Part shown: positions 24,536 through 32,813 of the stretch, piece by piece
Numbering within the stretch: the first letter of the stretch is position 1
Layout of the letters: the number at the start of each line of letters is the position of its first letter
Source of the DNA: Micromonospora haikouensis
GTDB taxonomy: Bacteria > Actinomycetota > Actinomycetes > Mycobacteriales > Micromonosporaceae
NCBI RefSeq assembly: GCF_900091595.1
Contig: NZ_FMCW01000011.1
Coordinates: 157,376 to 221,375, forward strand
DNA: 64,000 bases
Direction of reading: 5' to 3'
Made by a program: the position numbers and the translations under genes
Notes under the pieces: generated by a model
What the model was told of the DNA's origin: nothing
Databases searched by the model: none
The model's input: only the letters and a program-made list of their open reading frames with translations

Positions 24536-26638
24536 CTAGGAGTGGTTGAACGAGTAGGTGATGGTCTCGGCCGAGTTGGTCGGCAGGCACTGTGCGACGT
24601 CGGTCTTGCAGGCCGCCGGGGCGATGCCGAACAGGAACTGCACCGGGCCGGCGGTGAACGACCGGCTGGAGTCTGCGGTGATGCTGAGGTTGAACACGTA
24701 CAGCACGTGGTCGGAGGTCTCCTGGAGGTCGGCCCCGGTGCTCGGCATGCTCGGCCGGCTCCACAGCCGGACCCACCCGCCGTTCGCGGTGTTCTGGTGG
24801 AAGCGCATGAACGGCTGGCCGCCCGGGTTGTTGCGCAGCCACTGGGTCGGCACCGCCACCGGGAACGAGACGTACTGGGTCTTGAAGTTGAGCGTCGCCC
24901 CCGAGGCGGGCCCGTAGACCCCGGCCCCCGAGCCGATCAGCGGGGCGTACGACATCCAGTCCGACCAGGGGCCGGTCATGCCGAGCCCGGCGAAGCGCAC
25001 CCGGAACCGCGCCGAGGCGTCCCGGGCGGACGGCACCGGGAACCGGCTGTAGTCCGACGTCGAGCAGAGGTACTTGTCGACCGGCGAGCAGTAGCCGCTG
25101 AGCTGCTTGACCTGCCCGCCGATGTCCTGCTGGACATGCCACGACGGGTACGACGCCCCGGCGTCCACCACGTACTGCGGCAGCTCCCAGTAGCTGACCG
25201 GGTAGAGCACGTTGTTGAAGTAGGTGCGCCAGACGACCTCCTTCGGGCGCGGGCAGTGCTCGGTGGCGCCGACCCCCCGCTCCCAGACGAAGTCGCAGTA
25301 CGCCCGCTTGTAGCGGGGCGGCAGCTTCGAGTAGACGCGGTCGGTGTGCGCCACCAGCCCCCAGTTCTCCGCCGGGGCGTCGGCGTTGCCCTGGTGGTAG
25401 CGGTACCAGATCGCCTGGGCGGTGTCGGCGCGGTTGGCCAGGGCGGTGAAGACGTCCTTGACGTACTGGCCCTGCTTGGCCTCCTTCTCCTCCAGGGTGG
25501 ACGCGGACACGTCGTTGGAGTTGAAGCCGACCTCGGTGAGCCAGAACAGCGAGGTGGACTGCGGCACGCCCGCGGCGGTGAGCACCGCCCGGACGGCGTC
25601 GAGGCGGCCGTTGATGCCGGCCAGCAGCGTCGCCGTGGCGGTGTTGGCGTAGCCGCCGGGCAGGCTCAGCCCCATCGCGAAGGGGTACGGGTGGTAGCCG
25701 ATCCCGTCGAACGGCCACGCCCCGCCGTTGGCCGAGCGGAACGCGGCGACCGAGGCGGAGCTCAGCACCCCGCTCAGGTGATTGGTGTCGTCGTTGGCGG
25801 TGCCGGAGTCGCCGCCGTCCATTCCGGGGTGCATCCCGTGCGTGATCACCTTGACCGTGCTGCCGCAGGGCTTGCTGCCGGCGAGCCGGCAGTACCGGTA
25901 GAACTTCCCGATCAGCCGGCCGTACGCGTCGCCCGGCACCACGTACGGGCCGGGGTGCGCGGCGGTGCCGGGGTGGTACAGCTTGTTGGCCTCGTTGAGC
26001 ACCTCGACGGCGGCTAGCCGGCTGCCGAACGTGGTGACCACCGACAGCGCCTTGTCGATCCACACCTTCATGAACTTCGTCGTGGTGCCGTACTCCGGAT
26101 ACTGGCTGACCGCCACGGAGTCCTGCAACTGGTACAGGTAGGGCTCGCTCGCCGGCACCCCGCTGTTGCTGACCCCGCCCTCGACCAGGGCGAAGTTCAG
26201 CACCGCGATGACCTTGACGTCGCTGGGCAGCTTGTCGATCAACCGGCGGTAGAGCGTGAAGTCGACGGCCGTCTCGCCGGGGGCGGCGATCTCCAGGCGT
26301 ACCGTCTTGACCTTGGCCTCGACCAGGTCCTTGATCATCTGGTCCTCGAACGCGACGCGCTGCGCGTCGGTGAGGTTCGGTTCGACGGCGGGCCGCAGGC
26401 TCCACGGGCTCATGACGGCCAACCCGGTCTTCGACTGGGACGCGACGGCGGCCGGTGCGACGGCGGTCGTCACCCGGCCGGCGCTGGCCGCCGAGAGCTG
26501 TGCGGTCGTGATCTGCGCGGCGGCGGCCGGCGGCGGCCCGGCGGCCGGGTCGGCGGCGGCGGGCCGCCCGGTGCCGACCGCCGTCACGGCGACGACGGTC
26601 AGGCCGGCCAGCAGCCGGCTCGTTGCTCGGTGTCGCAT
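24536..26638 (-). CDS. Secreted clan-A-like glycoside hydrolase
   Basis: 700 residues with a signal peptide (LLAGLTVVAVTAVGTGRPAAA). The central domain looks like a TIM barrel: a NEA motif with Glu216 (AAVEVLNEANKLYHPG) fits the acid/base of clan-A glycosidases, and Glu369 (LFWLTEVGFNSND) fits the nucleophile. GIGYHPYPF is another strand-end motif typical of this clan. The C-terminal ~230 residues look beta-rich and include cysteines in GYCSPVDKYLCSTSDY. Catalysis on an extracellular glycan is likely, but the GH family and substrate are not determined. The promoter carries the same 11-bp direct repeats as the gene starting at 21321. Confidence 0.75.
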   Translation of the reverse strand: MRHRATSRLLAGLTVVAVTAVGTGRPAAADPAAGPPPAAAAQITTAQLSAASAGRVTTAVAPAAVASQSKTGLAVMSPWSLRPAVEPNLTDAQRVAFEDQMIKDLVEAKVKTVRLEIAAPGETAVDFTLYRRLIDKLPSDVKVIAVLNFALVEGGVSNSGVPASEPYLYQLQDSVAVSQYPEYGTTTKFMKVWIDKALSVVTTFGSRLAAVEVLNEANKLYHPGTAAHPGPYVVPGDAYGRLIGKFYRYCRLAGSKPCGSTVKVITHGMHPGMDGGDSGTANDDTNHLSGVLSSASVAAFRSANGGAWPFDGIGYHPYPFAMGLSLPGGYANTATATLLAGINGRLDAVRAVLTAAGVPQSTSLFWLTEVGFNSNDVSASTLEEKEAKQGQYVKDVFTALANRADTAQAIWYRYHQGNADAPAENWGLVAHTDRVYSKLPPRYKRAYCDFVWERGVGATEHCPRPKEVVWRTYFNNVLYPVSYWELPQYVVDAGASYPSWHVQQDIGGQVKQLSGYCSPVDKYLCSTSDYSRFPVPSARDASARFRVRFAGLGMTGPWSDWMSYAPLIGSGAGVYGPASGATLNFKTQYVSFPVAVPTQWLRNNPGGQPFMRFHQNTANGGWVRLWSRPSMPSTGADLQETSDHVLYVFNLSITADSSRSFTAGPVQFLFGIAPAACKTDVAQCLPTNSAETITYSFNHS

Positions 26639-26681
26639 GCAACCTTCTCCCTCGCCCCGGCCCGTGCCGGCCGGACTGCCG

Positions 26682-26717
26682 CGAGCATGCGAGCCACCGG
26701 TATGCGTCCGGTATAAC
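26682..26717 (-). promoter_or_regulatory. Candidate SARP operator/promoter of the glycosidase gene
   Basis: CCGGTATG (26697-26704) and CCGGTATA (26708-26715) are 11 bp apart, followed in the gene's direction by CATGCTCG. The block ends 43 bp before the ATG at 26638 and matches the block at 21372-21407 at 27 of 36 positions, including the spacing. Confidence 0.6.
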
Positions 26718-26744
26718 CGCCGGTCGGATCAGCCGCCGGGCCGG

Positions 26745-26818
26745 CCTTCCGGGGTGGTCGTCGGCCGACGTTCCGGGGTGGTCGTCGGGCCGCCCTTCCG
26801 GGTTGATCGTCGGGCCGA
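26745..26818. repeat. 24-26-bp imperfect tandem repeat, three copies
   Basis: Three successive units share TTCCGGGGTGGTCGTCGG, with small changes in the third (TTCCGGGTTGATCGTCGGGC). They lie between the divergent glycosidase and dioxygenase genes. Confidence 0.85.
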
Positions 26819-26927
26819 CCGGCGGGGCGACCATTCACAGCCCGGCCACAAGCGGGCCACAGAGGGCGCCGGCCGGGCGTGTCTAGCGTCGGGACCAGCC
26901 GACGAACACCGACCCCGGGAGGAACCC

Positions 26928-27872
26928 ATGCGCCACGACCTCGACCACCACGAAGGGCAGCGGGTCAGCCGCCGCCGGCTGATCGCCGGGATCGGCTCGG
27001 TCGGGCTGGCCGGCCTGCTGGCGGCCTGCGGCCGGGACGGCGGCACGGTCACCACGTCCACCGGCGAGACCGTCTCCCCGCAGGCCACCGCCAGCACGTC
27101 GACCGACCTGACCGCGCTGTTCGGCGAGGCCAACACGTGCACACTGACCGCGAGCACCACCCAGGGCCCGTACTACTTCGACGCCGACAAGATCCGCAGC
27201 GACATCCGGGAGGACCGGGAGGGCACCCGGCTGCGGGTGGCGGTCCGGGTGCAGGACAGCGAGCAGTGCGGGCCCCTGGCCAACGCCGTCGTGGAGATCT
27301 GGCACTGCGACGCCGAGGGGCTGTACTCGGGTGCTGAGGCGCAGTCCTCCGGCGCGGGCGGCGCGCAGGGCGGCGGGGCCCCGGGCGGCGGCACCCCGCC
27401 CAGCGGCGCGCCGGACGGCACCCCGCCGAGCGGCGGCCCGGCCGGAGGGGCCCCGCCGAGCGGTGCGCCCGGCGGCGGCGCGGCACCGGGCGGCGGCTCC
27501 GAGGGGTCGGCGGCCGACCTCACGCCGACCGACGACAAGCGCTACCTGCGCGGGGCCCAGGTCACCAACTCCGACGGGATCGTCGAGTTCACCACCATCT
27601 GGCCGGGCTGGTACCGGGGCCGCACCACGCACATCCACGCCATGGTGCACGTCGACAACAACCGGGTGCTGACCACCCAGATGATGTTCGACGAGGCCCT
27701 CAACACCAAGGTGTACGCCGCCGCGCCGTACTCGGCGCACACCGGGCGGGACACCTTCAACGACAACGACACGATCTACGCCGACAGCATGCTGATGAAG
27801 GTCGTCGAGGACGGCGACGGCTACCTCGGCGTGCTCAACTTCTCGGTCGACTCGGACCAGGACGGCGCGTGA
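26928..27872 (+). CDS. Tat-exported intradiol ring-cleavage dioxygenase with Gly/Pro insert
   Basis: 314 residues from ATG 26928, with GGGAGGA upstream. The N-terminus carries a Tat-like motif and a lipobox (SRRRLIAGIGSVGLAG, then LLAACG), so it is probably an exported lipoprotein. Intradiol dioxygenase blocks are GPYYFDADKIR, NAVVEIWHCDAEGLYSG and PGWYRGRTTHIH; Tyr and His residues in the last two supply the usual Fe(III) ligands. About 45 residues of low-complexity Gly/Pro/Ala (PPSGAP-type repeats) interrupt the domain between the second and third blocks. Secreted intradiol-like proteins of this type occur in actinomycetes; the natural substrate is unknown. Confidence 0.88.
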   Translation: MRHDLDHHEGQRVSRRRLIAGIGSVGLAGLLAACGRDGGTVTTSTGETVSPQATASTSTDLTALFGEANTCTLTASTTQGPYYFDADKIRSDIREDREGTRLRVAVRVQDSEQCGPLANAVVEIWHCDAEGLYSGAEAQSSGAGGAQGGGAPGGGTPPSGAPDGTPPSGGPAGGAPPSGAPGGGAAPGGGSEGSAADLTPTDDKRYLRGAQVTNSDGIVEFTTIWPGWYRGRTTHIHAMVHVDNNRVLTTQMMFDEALNTKVYAAAPYSAHTGRDTFNDNDTIYADSMLMKVVEDGDGYLGVLNFSVDSDQDGA

Positions 27873-27882
27873 GCCCGCCCCG

Positions 27883-27905
27883 CCCCGCCCCCGCCGGGGG
27901 CGGGG
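27883..27905 (+). terminator. Hairpin terminator after the dioxygenase gene
   Basis: A 10-bp perfect GC stem (CCCCGCCCCC with GGGGGCGGGG) and a 3-base loop lie 11 bp after the stop and directly against repeat copy 5. Confidence 0.75.
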
Positions 27906-27957
27906 TAAGAAGGGGACCCTTCTCTACCGTATGCGTTAACAGGGGGCCCTTCCATAC
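27906..27957 (-). repeat. Dispersed palindromic repeat, copy 5
   Basis: Minus orientation, between convergent genes. The acetyltransferase reading frame enters it and ends at the TAA of its GTTAAC core (27936-27938), so the repeat encodes the last residues (YGRAPC) of that protein. Confidence 0.87.
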
Positions 27958-28463
27958 AGAGCACGCGCGTAGCGGAGCTGGCGGGTGCGGGCCGTGCCGA
28001 TCCGGTCCTCCCGGCGCTCGCCGGTGTGCCGCCAGCCGCCCCGCTCGTAGAAGCGCCGGGCCGGCGCGTTGCCCTCCAGCACCCACAGCACCGCCCGCGT
28101 CCGGCCCCGGTCGCGCATGGTGGCCAGCGCGTCGTCCATCAGCGCCCGGCCCGTGCCCCGGCCCCGCTCGCCAGGGTCGAGGTGGATGGCGTTGAGCAGC
28201 CCCGTCGCCGGGTCGCCCGCGTCGTCCGGGCCGACGTAGCTGAAGCCGACCAGCCGGCCGTCGCGCTCGGCGACGGTCATCAGGTGGTCGTCACGCTCCC
28301 AGGTCCACCGCTCCACCCAGTACGACCCCATCGCCTCCTCCGTCGGGTCGGCGAGGGCCTCCGCCGGCAGGAACGACGAGTACGCCGCCACCCGGGAGCG
28401 CTGGTGCAGCGCCCCCACGGCGCGCAGGTCGTCGATGGTGGCGTGGCGGAGGGTGATCGTCAC
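27936..28463 (-). CDS. GNAT family N-acetyltransferase
   Basis: 175 residues. The acetyl-CoA loop is [18 protein letters not shown], preceded by the core strand LLNAIHLD and followed by [21 protein letters not shown], all standard GNAT features. Substrate unknown. The GTG start overlaps the RNase Z stop (GTGA, 28460-28463), so it is co-translated with that gene. The C-terminus runs into dispersed repeat copy 5, which supplies the last six residues and the stop, so the original protein may have ended differently. Confidence 0.87.
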   Translation of the reverse strand: MTITLRHATIDDLRAVGALHQRSRVAAYSSFLPAEALADPTEEAMGSYWVERWTWERDDHLMTVAERDGRLVGFSYVGPDDAGDPATGLLNAIHLDPGERGRGTGRALMDDALATMRDRGRTRAVLWVLEGNAPARRFYERGGWRHTGERREDRIGTARTRQLRYARALYGRAPC

Positions 28464-29392
28464 CCGGCCGAGGGTACCCGCCGGGGCGGGACCGGGACGG
28501 TCGTCAGGTCCTCGGCGACGACCAGCTCACCGGCGAAGTGCTCCCGGGCCTCGTCGGCGAAGCGCCGGACGTCGCCGTAGCGCTGGGAGAAGTGGGTGAG
28601 CACCAGCGTGCGTACCCCCGACTCGGTTGCCACCCGCGCGGCCTGGCCCGCCGTGAGGTGCCCGACCTCGGCGGCGAGCGCGGCCTCGCTCGCCAGGAAC
28701 GTCGACTCGATGACCAGCAGGTCGGCGTGCTCGGCGAGGGCGTACACGTTGTCGCAGAGCCCGGTGTCCATCACGAACGCGAACCGCTGCCCGGGGCGGG
28801 TCACGCTCACCTCGTCGCGGGTGACGCGCCGCCCGCCGACGTCGAGGTGGCCGACGCGCCGCAGCTCGCCGACGGCCGGCCCGGCGATCCCGTACGCGGC
28901 CAGCCGCTGCGGCAGCATCCGGCAGCCGTCCGGCTCGACGAGGCGGTAGCCGTACGTCTCGATGGGGTGCCGCAGCCGGCGGGCCTCCAGGATGCCGCCG
29001 CCGCGCAGGGCGATCCGCTGCCCGTCGGCGCTGATCGGCTCGACGGCCAGCTCGGCGGTCTCGTGGAAGGAGCTGGCGTGCCGCAGCCGGGCGAAGTAGT
29101 CGGCCCCGCCGGCCGGGAAGTGCACCGCCACCGGGCGCGGGACCCGGTCCAGGGAGAGCCGCTGGATGGTGCCGGGCAGGCCGAGGCAGTGGTCGCCGTG
29201 GAAGTGGGTGACGCAGATCCTGGTCAGGTCGGTGGCGGTGACGCCGGTGTGCAGGAGCTGCCGCTGGCTGCCCTCGCCCGGGTCGAGGAGGATCACCTCG
29301 TCGTCCCAGCGCAGCACGTACCCGTTGTGGTTGCGCGCCCGGGTCGGGGTCTGGCTGGCCGTCCCGAGCACCACCAGTTCACGCATGGACAC
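28460..29392 (-). CDS. rnz: Ribonuclease Z-like metallo-beta-lactamase fold protein
   Basis: 310 residues. The zinc motif is THFHGDH (residues 62-68). Further ligands are in [10 protein letters not shown] and [12 protein letters not shown]; the HFSxRY element is a tRNase Z signature. RNase Z removes 3' trailers from tRNA precursors, which is needed here because the tRNA-Leu gene at 12354 does not encode CCA. GTG 29392 is preferred (GGGGAG six bases upstream); ATG 29386 is in frame. It is preceded by a long structured leader and followed by the overlapping acetyltransferase gene. Confidence 0.88.
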   Translation of the reverse strand: MSMRELVVLGTASQTPTRARNHNGYVLRWDDEVILLDPGEGSQRQLLHTGVTATDLTRICVTHFHGDHCLGLPGTIQRLSLDRVPRPVAVHFPAGGADYFARLRHASSFHETAELAVEPISADGQRIALRGGGILEARRLRHPIETYGYRLVEPDGCRMLPQRLAAYGIAGPAVGELRRVGHLDVGGRRVTRDEVSVTRPGQRFAFVMDTGLCDNVYALAEHADLLVIESTFLASEAALAAEVGHLTAGQAARVATESGVRTLVLTHFSQRYGDVRRFADEAREHFAGELVVAEDLTTVPVPPRRVPSAG

Positions 29393-29420
29393 GGCGTTCT
29401 CCCCGGCGGATACATGAAGC

Positions 29421-29482
29421 GACCCCCGGGGCTTCCGTGCTCGCGCACGGGCCGGCTGGACTTGGCCGGCACCCCGGGGGTC
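29421..29482 (-). terminator. Branched hairpin at the end of the rnz leader
   Basis: An 11-bp perfect outer stem (GACCCCCGGGG at 29421-29431 with 29472-29482) encloses a GTGC/GCAC hairpin and a GCCGGC/GCCGGC hairpin. It ends 28 bases before the rnz start. It could act as an attenuator, a terminator of a short leader RNA, or a stabilising structure; there is no T run. Confidence 0.6.
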
Positions 29483-29579
29483 GGGTGGCTGTCGTGGTTT
29501 CGCCGCACCGCTGCCACACGGTCTCGACGATCGTGCACCCGCCTCGCGGCGGGCAGGTTCTCACTGTCGAGGACAGCGG

Positions 29580-29618
29580 CTAGCGGACAGCCACCTCACG
29601 AGTCCGATTGCTATACAA
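29580..29618 (-). CDS. Candidate 12-residue leader peptide upstream of rnz
   Basis: TTG at 29618, ten bases after a perfect AGGAGG, opens MYSNRTREVAVR followed by TAG. The ribosome site is stronger than those of many full-length genes nearby, while the product is tiny. Its last codons form one arm of a 10-bp inverted repeat with sequence about 100 bases downstream. This is the usual layout of a ribosome-controlled leader. Translation and purpose are inferred. Confidence 0.45.
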   Translation of the reverse strand: MYSNRTREVAVR

Positions 29619-29776
29619 GTCTGGACCACCTCCTTTCCCGTGTACCGCCACGCTATCCACTTCCCGGGGGCGTCGGCAACGGATTTCGACCAGCGGCTCA
29701 GGCGCGGTCGGCCGGCGCGGCCGGGGCGGGCCCGCCGAGCGCTGCCGGAGCGGCCCTCACGGCGCTGCCGGAGCGG

Positions 29777-30964
29777 TCAGTCGGCGATGCCGATCGGGCC
29801 CTCGCGCGGGCCCTCCTCGCTGGCCGGCTGCACCGCCAGCGACGGGAAGTCGGCAAGGTCGCCCTCCGGCTCGGCGTCCCACTCGGGGAACACCAGCTCG
29901 CTCTGGAGATAGAGGCAGAGCAGCTGGGTGAGGTGACCCAGCCCGTCGAGGTGGGTGCGCTCGTGGCCGTGGGTGGCGTCCACCCCGAAGCCGAGCAGCG
30001 CCACCCGGGCGTGCGCGCCCGCCTCCACCGCCGCCGCCACGTCCGAGCGGTAGAACTCGAAGACGTCGCGGACCAGGTCCACCCCGTGCTCGCGGGCGAT
30101 CGCGGCGAGGTTGCGGGTCAGGTGGTAGTCGAACGGCCCCACCCCGTCGCCCATGGCCAGGGTGGCCGCGTTCTCCCGGGACTGCTGCCCGGGGGCGACC
30201 ACCGCGGCGTCCACGGAGACGATCTCGGCGACGTCCGGGTCGAGGCCGTGGCTCGCCCCGTGGCCGATCTCCTCGGTGACCGTCACCAGCAGGTGCGCGG
30301 TCACCGCCGGGGTGACGCCCGCGTCGACCATCGCCTTGAACGCGGTCAGCACCGCCGCCACCCCGGCCTTGTCGTCCAGGTGCCGGGACTTGACGTACCC
30401 GCTCGGGGTGATCGTCGGATTCGGCAGGAACGCCACGAAGTCCCCGACGTCGATGCCGAGCGCCCGCAGCCCGGCCTCGTCGGCCACGGGCTCGTCGACC
30501 CGCACCTCGACCTGCTCCCAGCCGACCCCCTGGAGGTCGACGGCCTCGTTGTAGCGGTGCCCGCTGGCCTTCAGCGGCAGCACCTGGCCGCTGATCACCC
30601 GGTCCAGGTCGTCGGTGAAGATCCGCACGTGCGCGCCCTCGGCGAACCGGGCGCTGTGCGTGCCGACCTGCATCAGCTCCAGCCGGCCGTTCTCCTTGAG
30701 CCGCTTCACCATGCCGCCGATGGTGTCGGTGTGCACCACGACCGCCCGGTCCGCCCCGGTCTCCCGGGGCCCCGGCAGGCAGGCGCTGAGCGCGCCGCGC
30801 CGGGTCAGCGTGGAGGAGATCCCGAGCGCCCAGAGGCGCTCGCCCACGTACTGCTGCACGTGGTCGGTGCGCCCCGACGGGCTCGGGATCTCCAGCAGCT
30901 CCACCAGCACCTGGCGGAGGTAGTCCAGGTCGATCTTCAGGGGGACGGGTTTGCGTGCGGTCAT
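29777..30964 (-). CDS. NAGGN-system M42 family peptidase
   Basis: 395 residues. M42/M18-type metallopeptidase features are the zinc ligands in VVHTDTIGGM, SRHLDDKAGVAAVL, LLVTVTEEIGHGA and SVDAAVVAPG, and a late His in FGVDATHGHERTH. Its placement directly after an N-acetylglutaminylglutamine synthetase and amidotransferase matches the third member of the osmoprotectant NAGGN trio. Its exact role, perhaps turnover of the dipeptide amide, is not established. The ATG overlaps the stop of the synthetase gene by four bases. Downstream lies the rnz leader. Confidence 0.9.
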   Translation of the reverse strand: MTARKPVPLKIDLDYLRQVLVELLEIPSPSGRTDHVQQYVGERLWALGISSTLTRRGALSACLPGPRETGADRAVVVHTDTIGGMVKRLKENGRLELMQVGTHSARFAEGAHVRIFTDDLDRVISGQVLPLKASGHRYNEAVDLQGVGWEQVEVRVDEPVADEAGLRALGIDVGDFVAFLPNPTITPSGYVKSRHLDDKAGVAAVLTAFKAMVDAGVTPAVTAHLLVTVTEEIGHGASHGLDPDVAEIVSVDAAVVAPGQQSRENAATLAMGDGVGPFDYHLTRNLAAIAREHGVDLVRDVFEFYRSDVAAAVEAGAHARVALLGFGVDATHGHERTHLDGLGHLTQLLCLYLQSELVFPEWDAEPEGDLADFPSLAVQPASEEGPREGPIGIAD

Positions 30965-32811
30965 GCCTGAGAGCTTGCCGCACCCGCCGGGGTCCAGAGG
31001 CGTTGCGGTGCCCGCGTGCCGGGGAAGAGGAGGTCGACGAAGCGCTCGGCGGTCGGCTGCGGCTCGTGGTTGGCCAGGCCCGGCCGCTCGTTCGCCTCGA
31101 TGAACACGTGCTCCGGGCCGTCCGGGGCGCTGACCAGCAGGTCCAGCCCGGTGACCGGGACGTCCAGCGCCCGGCTGGCCGCCACGCACGCCTCGGCGAT
31201 CGCCGGGTGCAGCTCGCCCGTCACGTCGTGGATCGTCCCGCCGGTGTGCAGGTTCGCGGTGCGGCGCACGGCCAGCACCGTGCCCTCGGGCAGCACGTCG
31301 CTCAGCTCGTAGCCGGCCTCGGCGACGACCTCCCGGGTCATGTCGTCGACGGGGATGCGCGACTCGCCCCCGGTGGCGGCGGCCCGGCGGCGGCTCTGCC
31401 GCTCGATCAGCTCGGCGACGTCGTGCACCCCGTCGCCGGTGACCTGGGCGGGCCGCCGGACGGCGGCGGCCACCACCTCGTGGTCGATGACGATCACCCG
31501 CAGGTCCTCGCCGTCGCGCATCTGCTCGATCAGCACGTCCGGGCAGAAGCCGCGGGCCAGGGCCACGGCGGCGGTCAGGGCCTCCGGCGTGCGTACGCCG
31601 ACGGTGATGCCGTTGCCCTGCTCGCCGCGCGCCGGCTTCACCACCACCCGGCCCACCTCGGCCAGGAACGCGACGTCGGCGTCGTCGCCGGTCGCGGTGC
31701 GCCCGGCCGGCACCGACAGGCCCGCCTCGGTGAGGATGCGCCGGGTGACCCGCTTGTCGTCGCAGCGGCTCATCGCCACCGCCGAGGTCAGCTCGGACAG
31801 CGACTCGCGGGTGACGATCGTCCGGCCGCCGTTGCTCAGCCGCAGCTCGCCCCACTCCGGGTCGGTGACCTCCACCCGGATGCCCCGACGCATCGCCTCG
31901 TCGGCGACGATCTTCGCGTACGGGTTGAGCCGGTCGTACCCCTTCGGGGCGGCCGGCAGGAACAGCCGCTCGTTGATCGGGTTCTTCCGCTTCACGCAGA
32001 GCGTCGCGGTGCGGTAGAAGCCGAGCCGCTCGTACAGCCGGATCGCCCCGGTGTTCTCGGCCAGCACCGACAGGTCGACGAACGCCCGGCCGCGCGCGGT
32101 GAGCCGGGCCGCCAGCTCGGTCAGCAGCGCCTGGCCGGTGCCGGGCGGCGCGGTGTTGAAGTCGACGGTGAGACACCACAGGCTCGCCCCGTTGTCCGGG
32201 TCGGCGAAGACCGCGACGTGGTCCACTCCGGTGATCGTGCCGACCACGTCCCCGGTGGCGTCCTCGGCGACCAGGTGCAGGAACCGTTCGGTGCGGGCGT
32301 TGTCGACCAGCACGTCGACCGGGGCGGTGACCATGCCGTTGCGGGCGTAGATCCGGTTCACCGCGTCCGCGTCGTCGGCGTCGCGCAGCGTCCGGATCCG
32401 CAGGCCGGGCAGCCCGTCGCGGTCGTCGGCGGCGGCCGGGGCCGCGGGCAGCCGCAGCCGGTACGTCAGCGACGGGTCGATGAACAGCTCGTCGGGCAGC
32501 CGGGACACCAGCACGTGCGGGTCGCGCAGGTAGATGCAGATGTCCCGCGCCCCGGCCGCCTCCGAGCGCAGCACCGCCGCCACGGCGGCCTGCTCGGTGA
32601 ACGTCTGGCCGAACACCAGCCGCCCCCAGCCGCAGTCGAGCACCACGCCGCCGCCGGTCGGCTGTTCCCCCTCGGCCTGCCCGTCCGGGGCGTCCGGCGG
32701 GGCCGGGGCGGGGGCCACCGGATCGCCGCCCGGCCCCACCCGCTCGCGGCGGCGGCCCAGCACCCGTTCCCGGTCGGTGCGCGCCGTCCCGGTCGCCAGG
32801 GTGTCGCTCAC
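30961..32811 (-). CDS. ngg: N-acetylglutaminylglutamine synthetase (GNAT plus ATP-grasp)
   Basis: 616 residues combining two enzymes, as in Ngg proteins. After a variable N-terminal ~110 residues, a GNAT domain (about 115-265) contains WCLTVDFNTAPPGTGQALL and AENTGAIRLYERLGFY. An ATP-grasp ligase (about 280-600) contains VVVKPARGEQGNGITVG, DLRVIVIDHEVVAAAVRR and FIEANERPGLANHEPQPT. The protein acetylates one glutamine and ligates it to a second, giving N-acetylglutaminylglutamine, which the upstream amidotransferase converts to the amide. GTG 32811 is only two bases after the amidotransferase stop. Confidence 0.92.
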   Translation of the reverse strand: MSDTLATGTARTDRERVLGRRRERVGPGGDPVAPAPAPPDAPDGQAEGEQPTGGGVVLDCGWGRLVFGQTFTEQAAVAAVLRSEAAGARDICIYLRDPHVLVSRLPDELFIDPSLTYRLRLPAAPAAADDRDGLPGLRIRTLRDADDADAVNRIYARNGMVTAPVDVLVDNARTERFLHLVAEDATGDVVGTITGVDHVAVFADPDNGASLWCLTVDFNTAPPGTGQALLTELAARLTARGRAFVDLSVLAENTGAIRLYERLGFYRTATLCVKRKNPINERLFLPAAPKGYDRLNPYAKIVADEAMRRGIRVEVTDPEWGELRLSNGGRTIVTRESLSELTSAVAMSRCDDKRVTRRILTEAGLSVPAGRTATGDDADVAFLAEVGRVVVKPARGEQGNGITVGVRTPEALTAAVALARGFCPDVLIEQMRDGEDLRVIVIDHEVVAAAVRRPAQVTGDGVHDVAELIERQSRRRAAATGGESRIPVDDMTREVVAEAGYELSDVLPEGTVLAVRRTANLHTGGTIHDVTGELHPAIAEACVAASRALDVPVTGLDLLVSAPDGPEHVFIEANERPGLANHEPQPTAERFVDLLFPGTRAPQRLWTPAGAASSQA

Positions 32812-32813
32812 GG

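Larger units (their letters stand above)
29421..29679 (-). promoter_or_regulatory. Promoter and structured 5' leader of rnz
   Basis: The minus strand carries TTGCCG (29679-29674) and TAGCGT (29655-29650) separated by 18 bp, placing the transcript start near 29643. The leader then has AGGAGG (29634-29629), a 12-codon ORF (29618-29580), hairpins CTGTC/GACAG (29564-29576) and CCCGCC/GGCGGG (29538-29553), a long-range pairing of GACAGCCACC (29586-29595) with GGTGGCTGTC (29484-29493), and the branched hairpin at 29421-29482. The long-range arm lies inside the ORF, so a translating ribosome would decide whether it forms. No gene is seen from 29680 to 29776. Confidence 0.6.

Noticed and set aside
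19910..27872. Secondary-metabolite gene cluster around the SARP gene
   Set aside because: There are no polyketide, peptide-synthetase, terpene or tailoring enzymes; neighbours are secreted proteins and housekeeping genes.
29421..29643. RNase P RNA or another standard structural RNA in the rnz leader
   Set aside because: The conserved RNase P core sequences are absent and the length is too short; the small ORF with its ribosome site explains the layout better.
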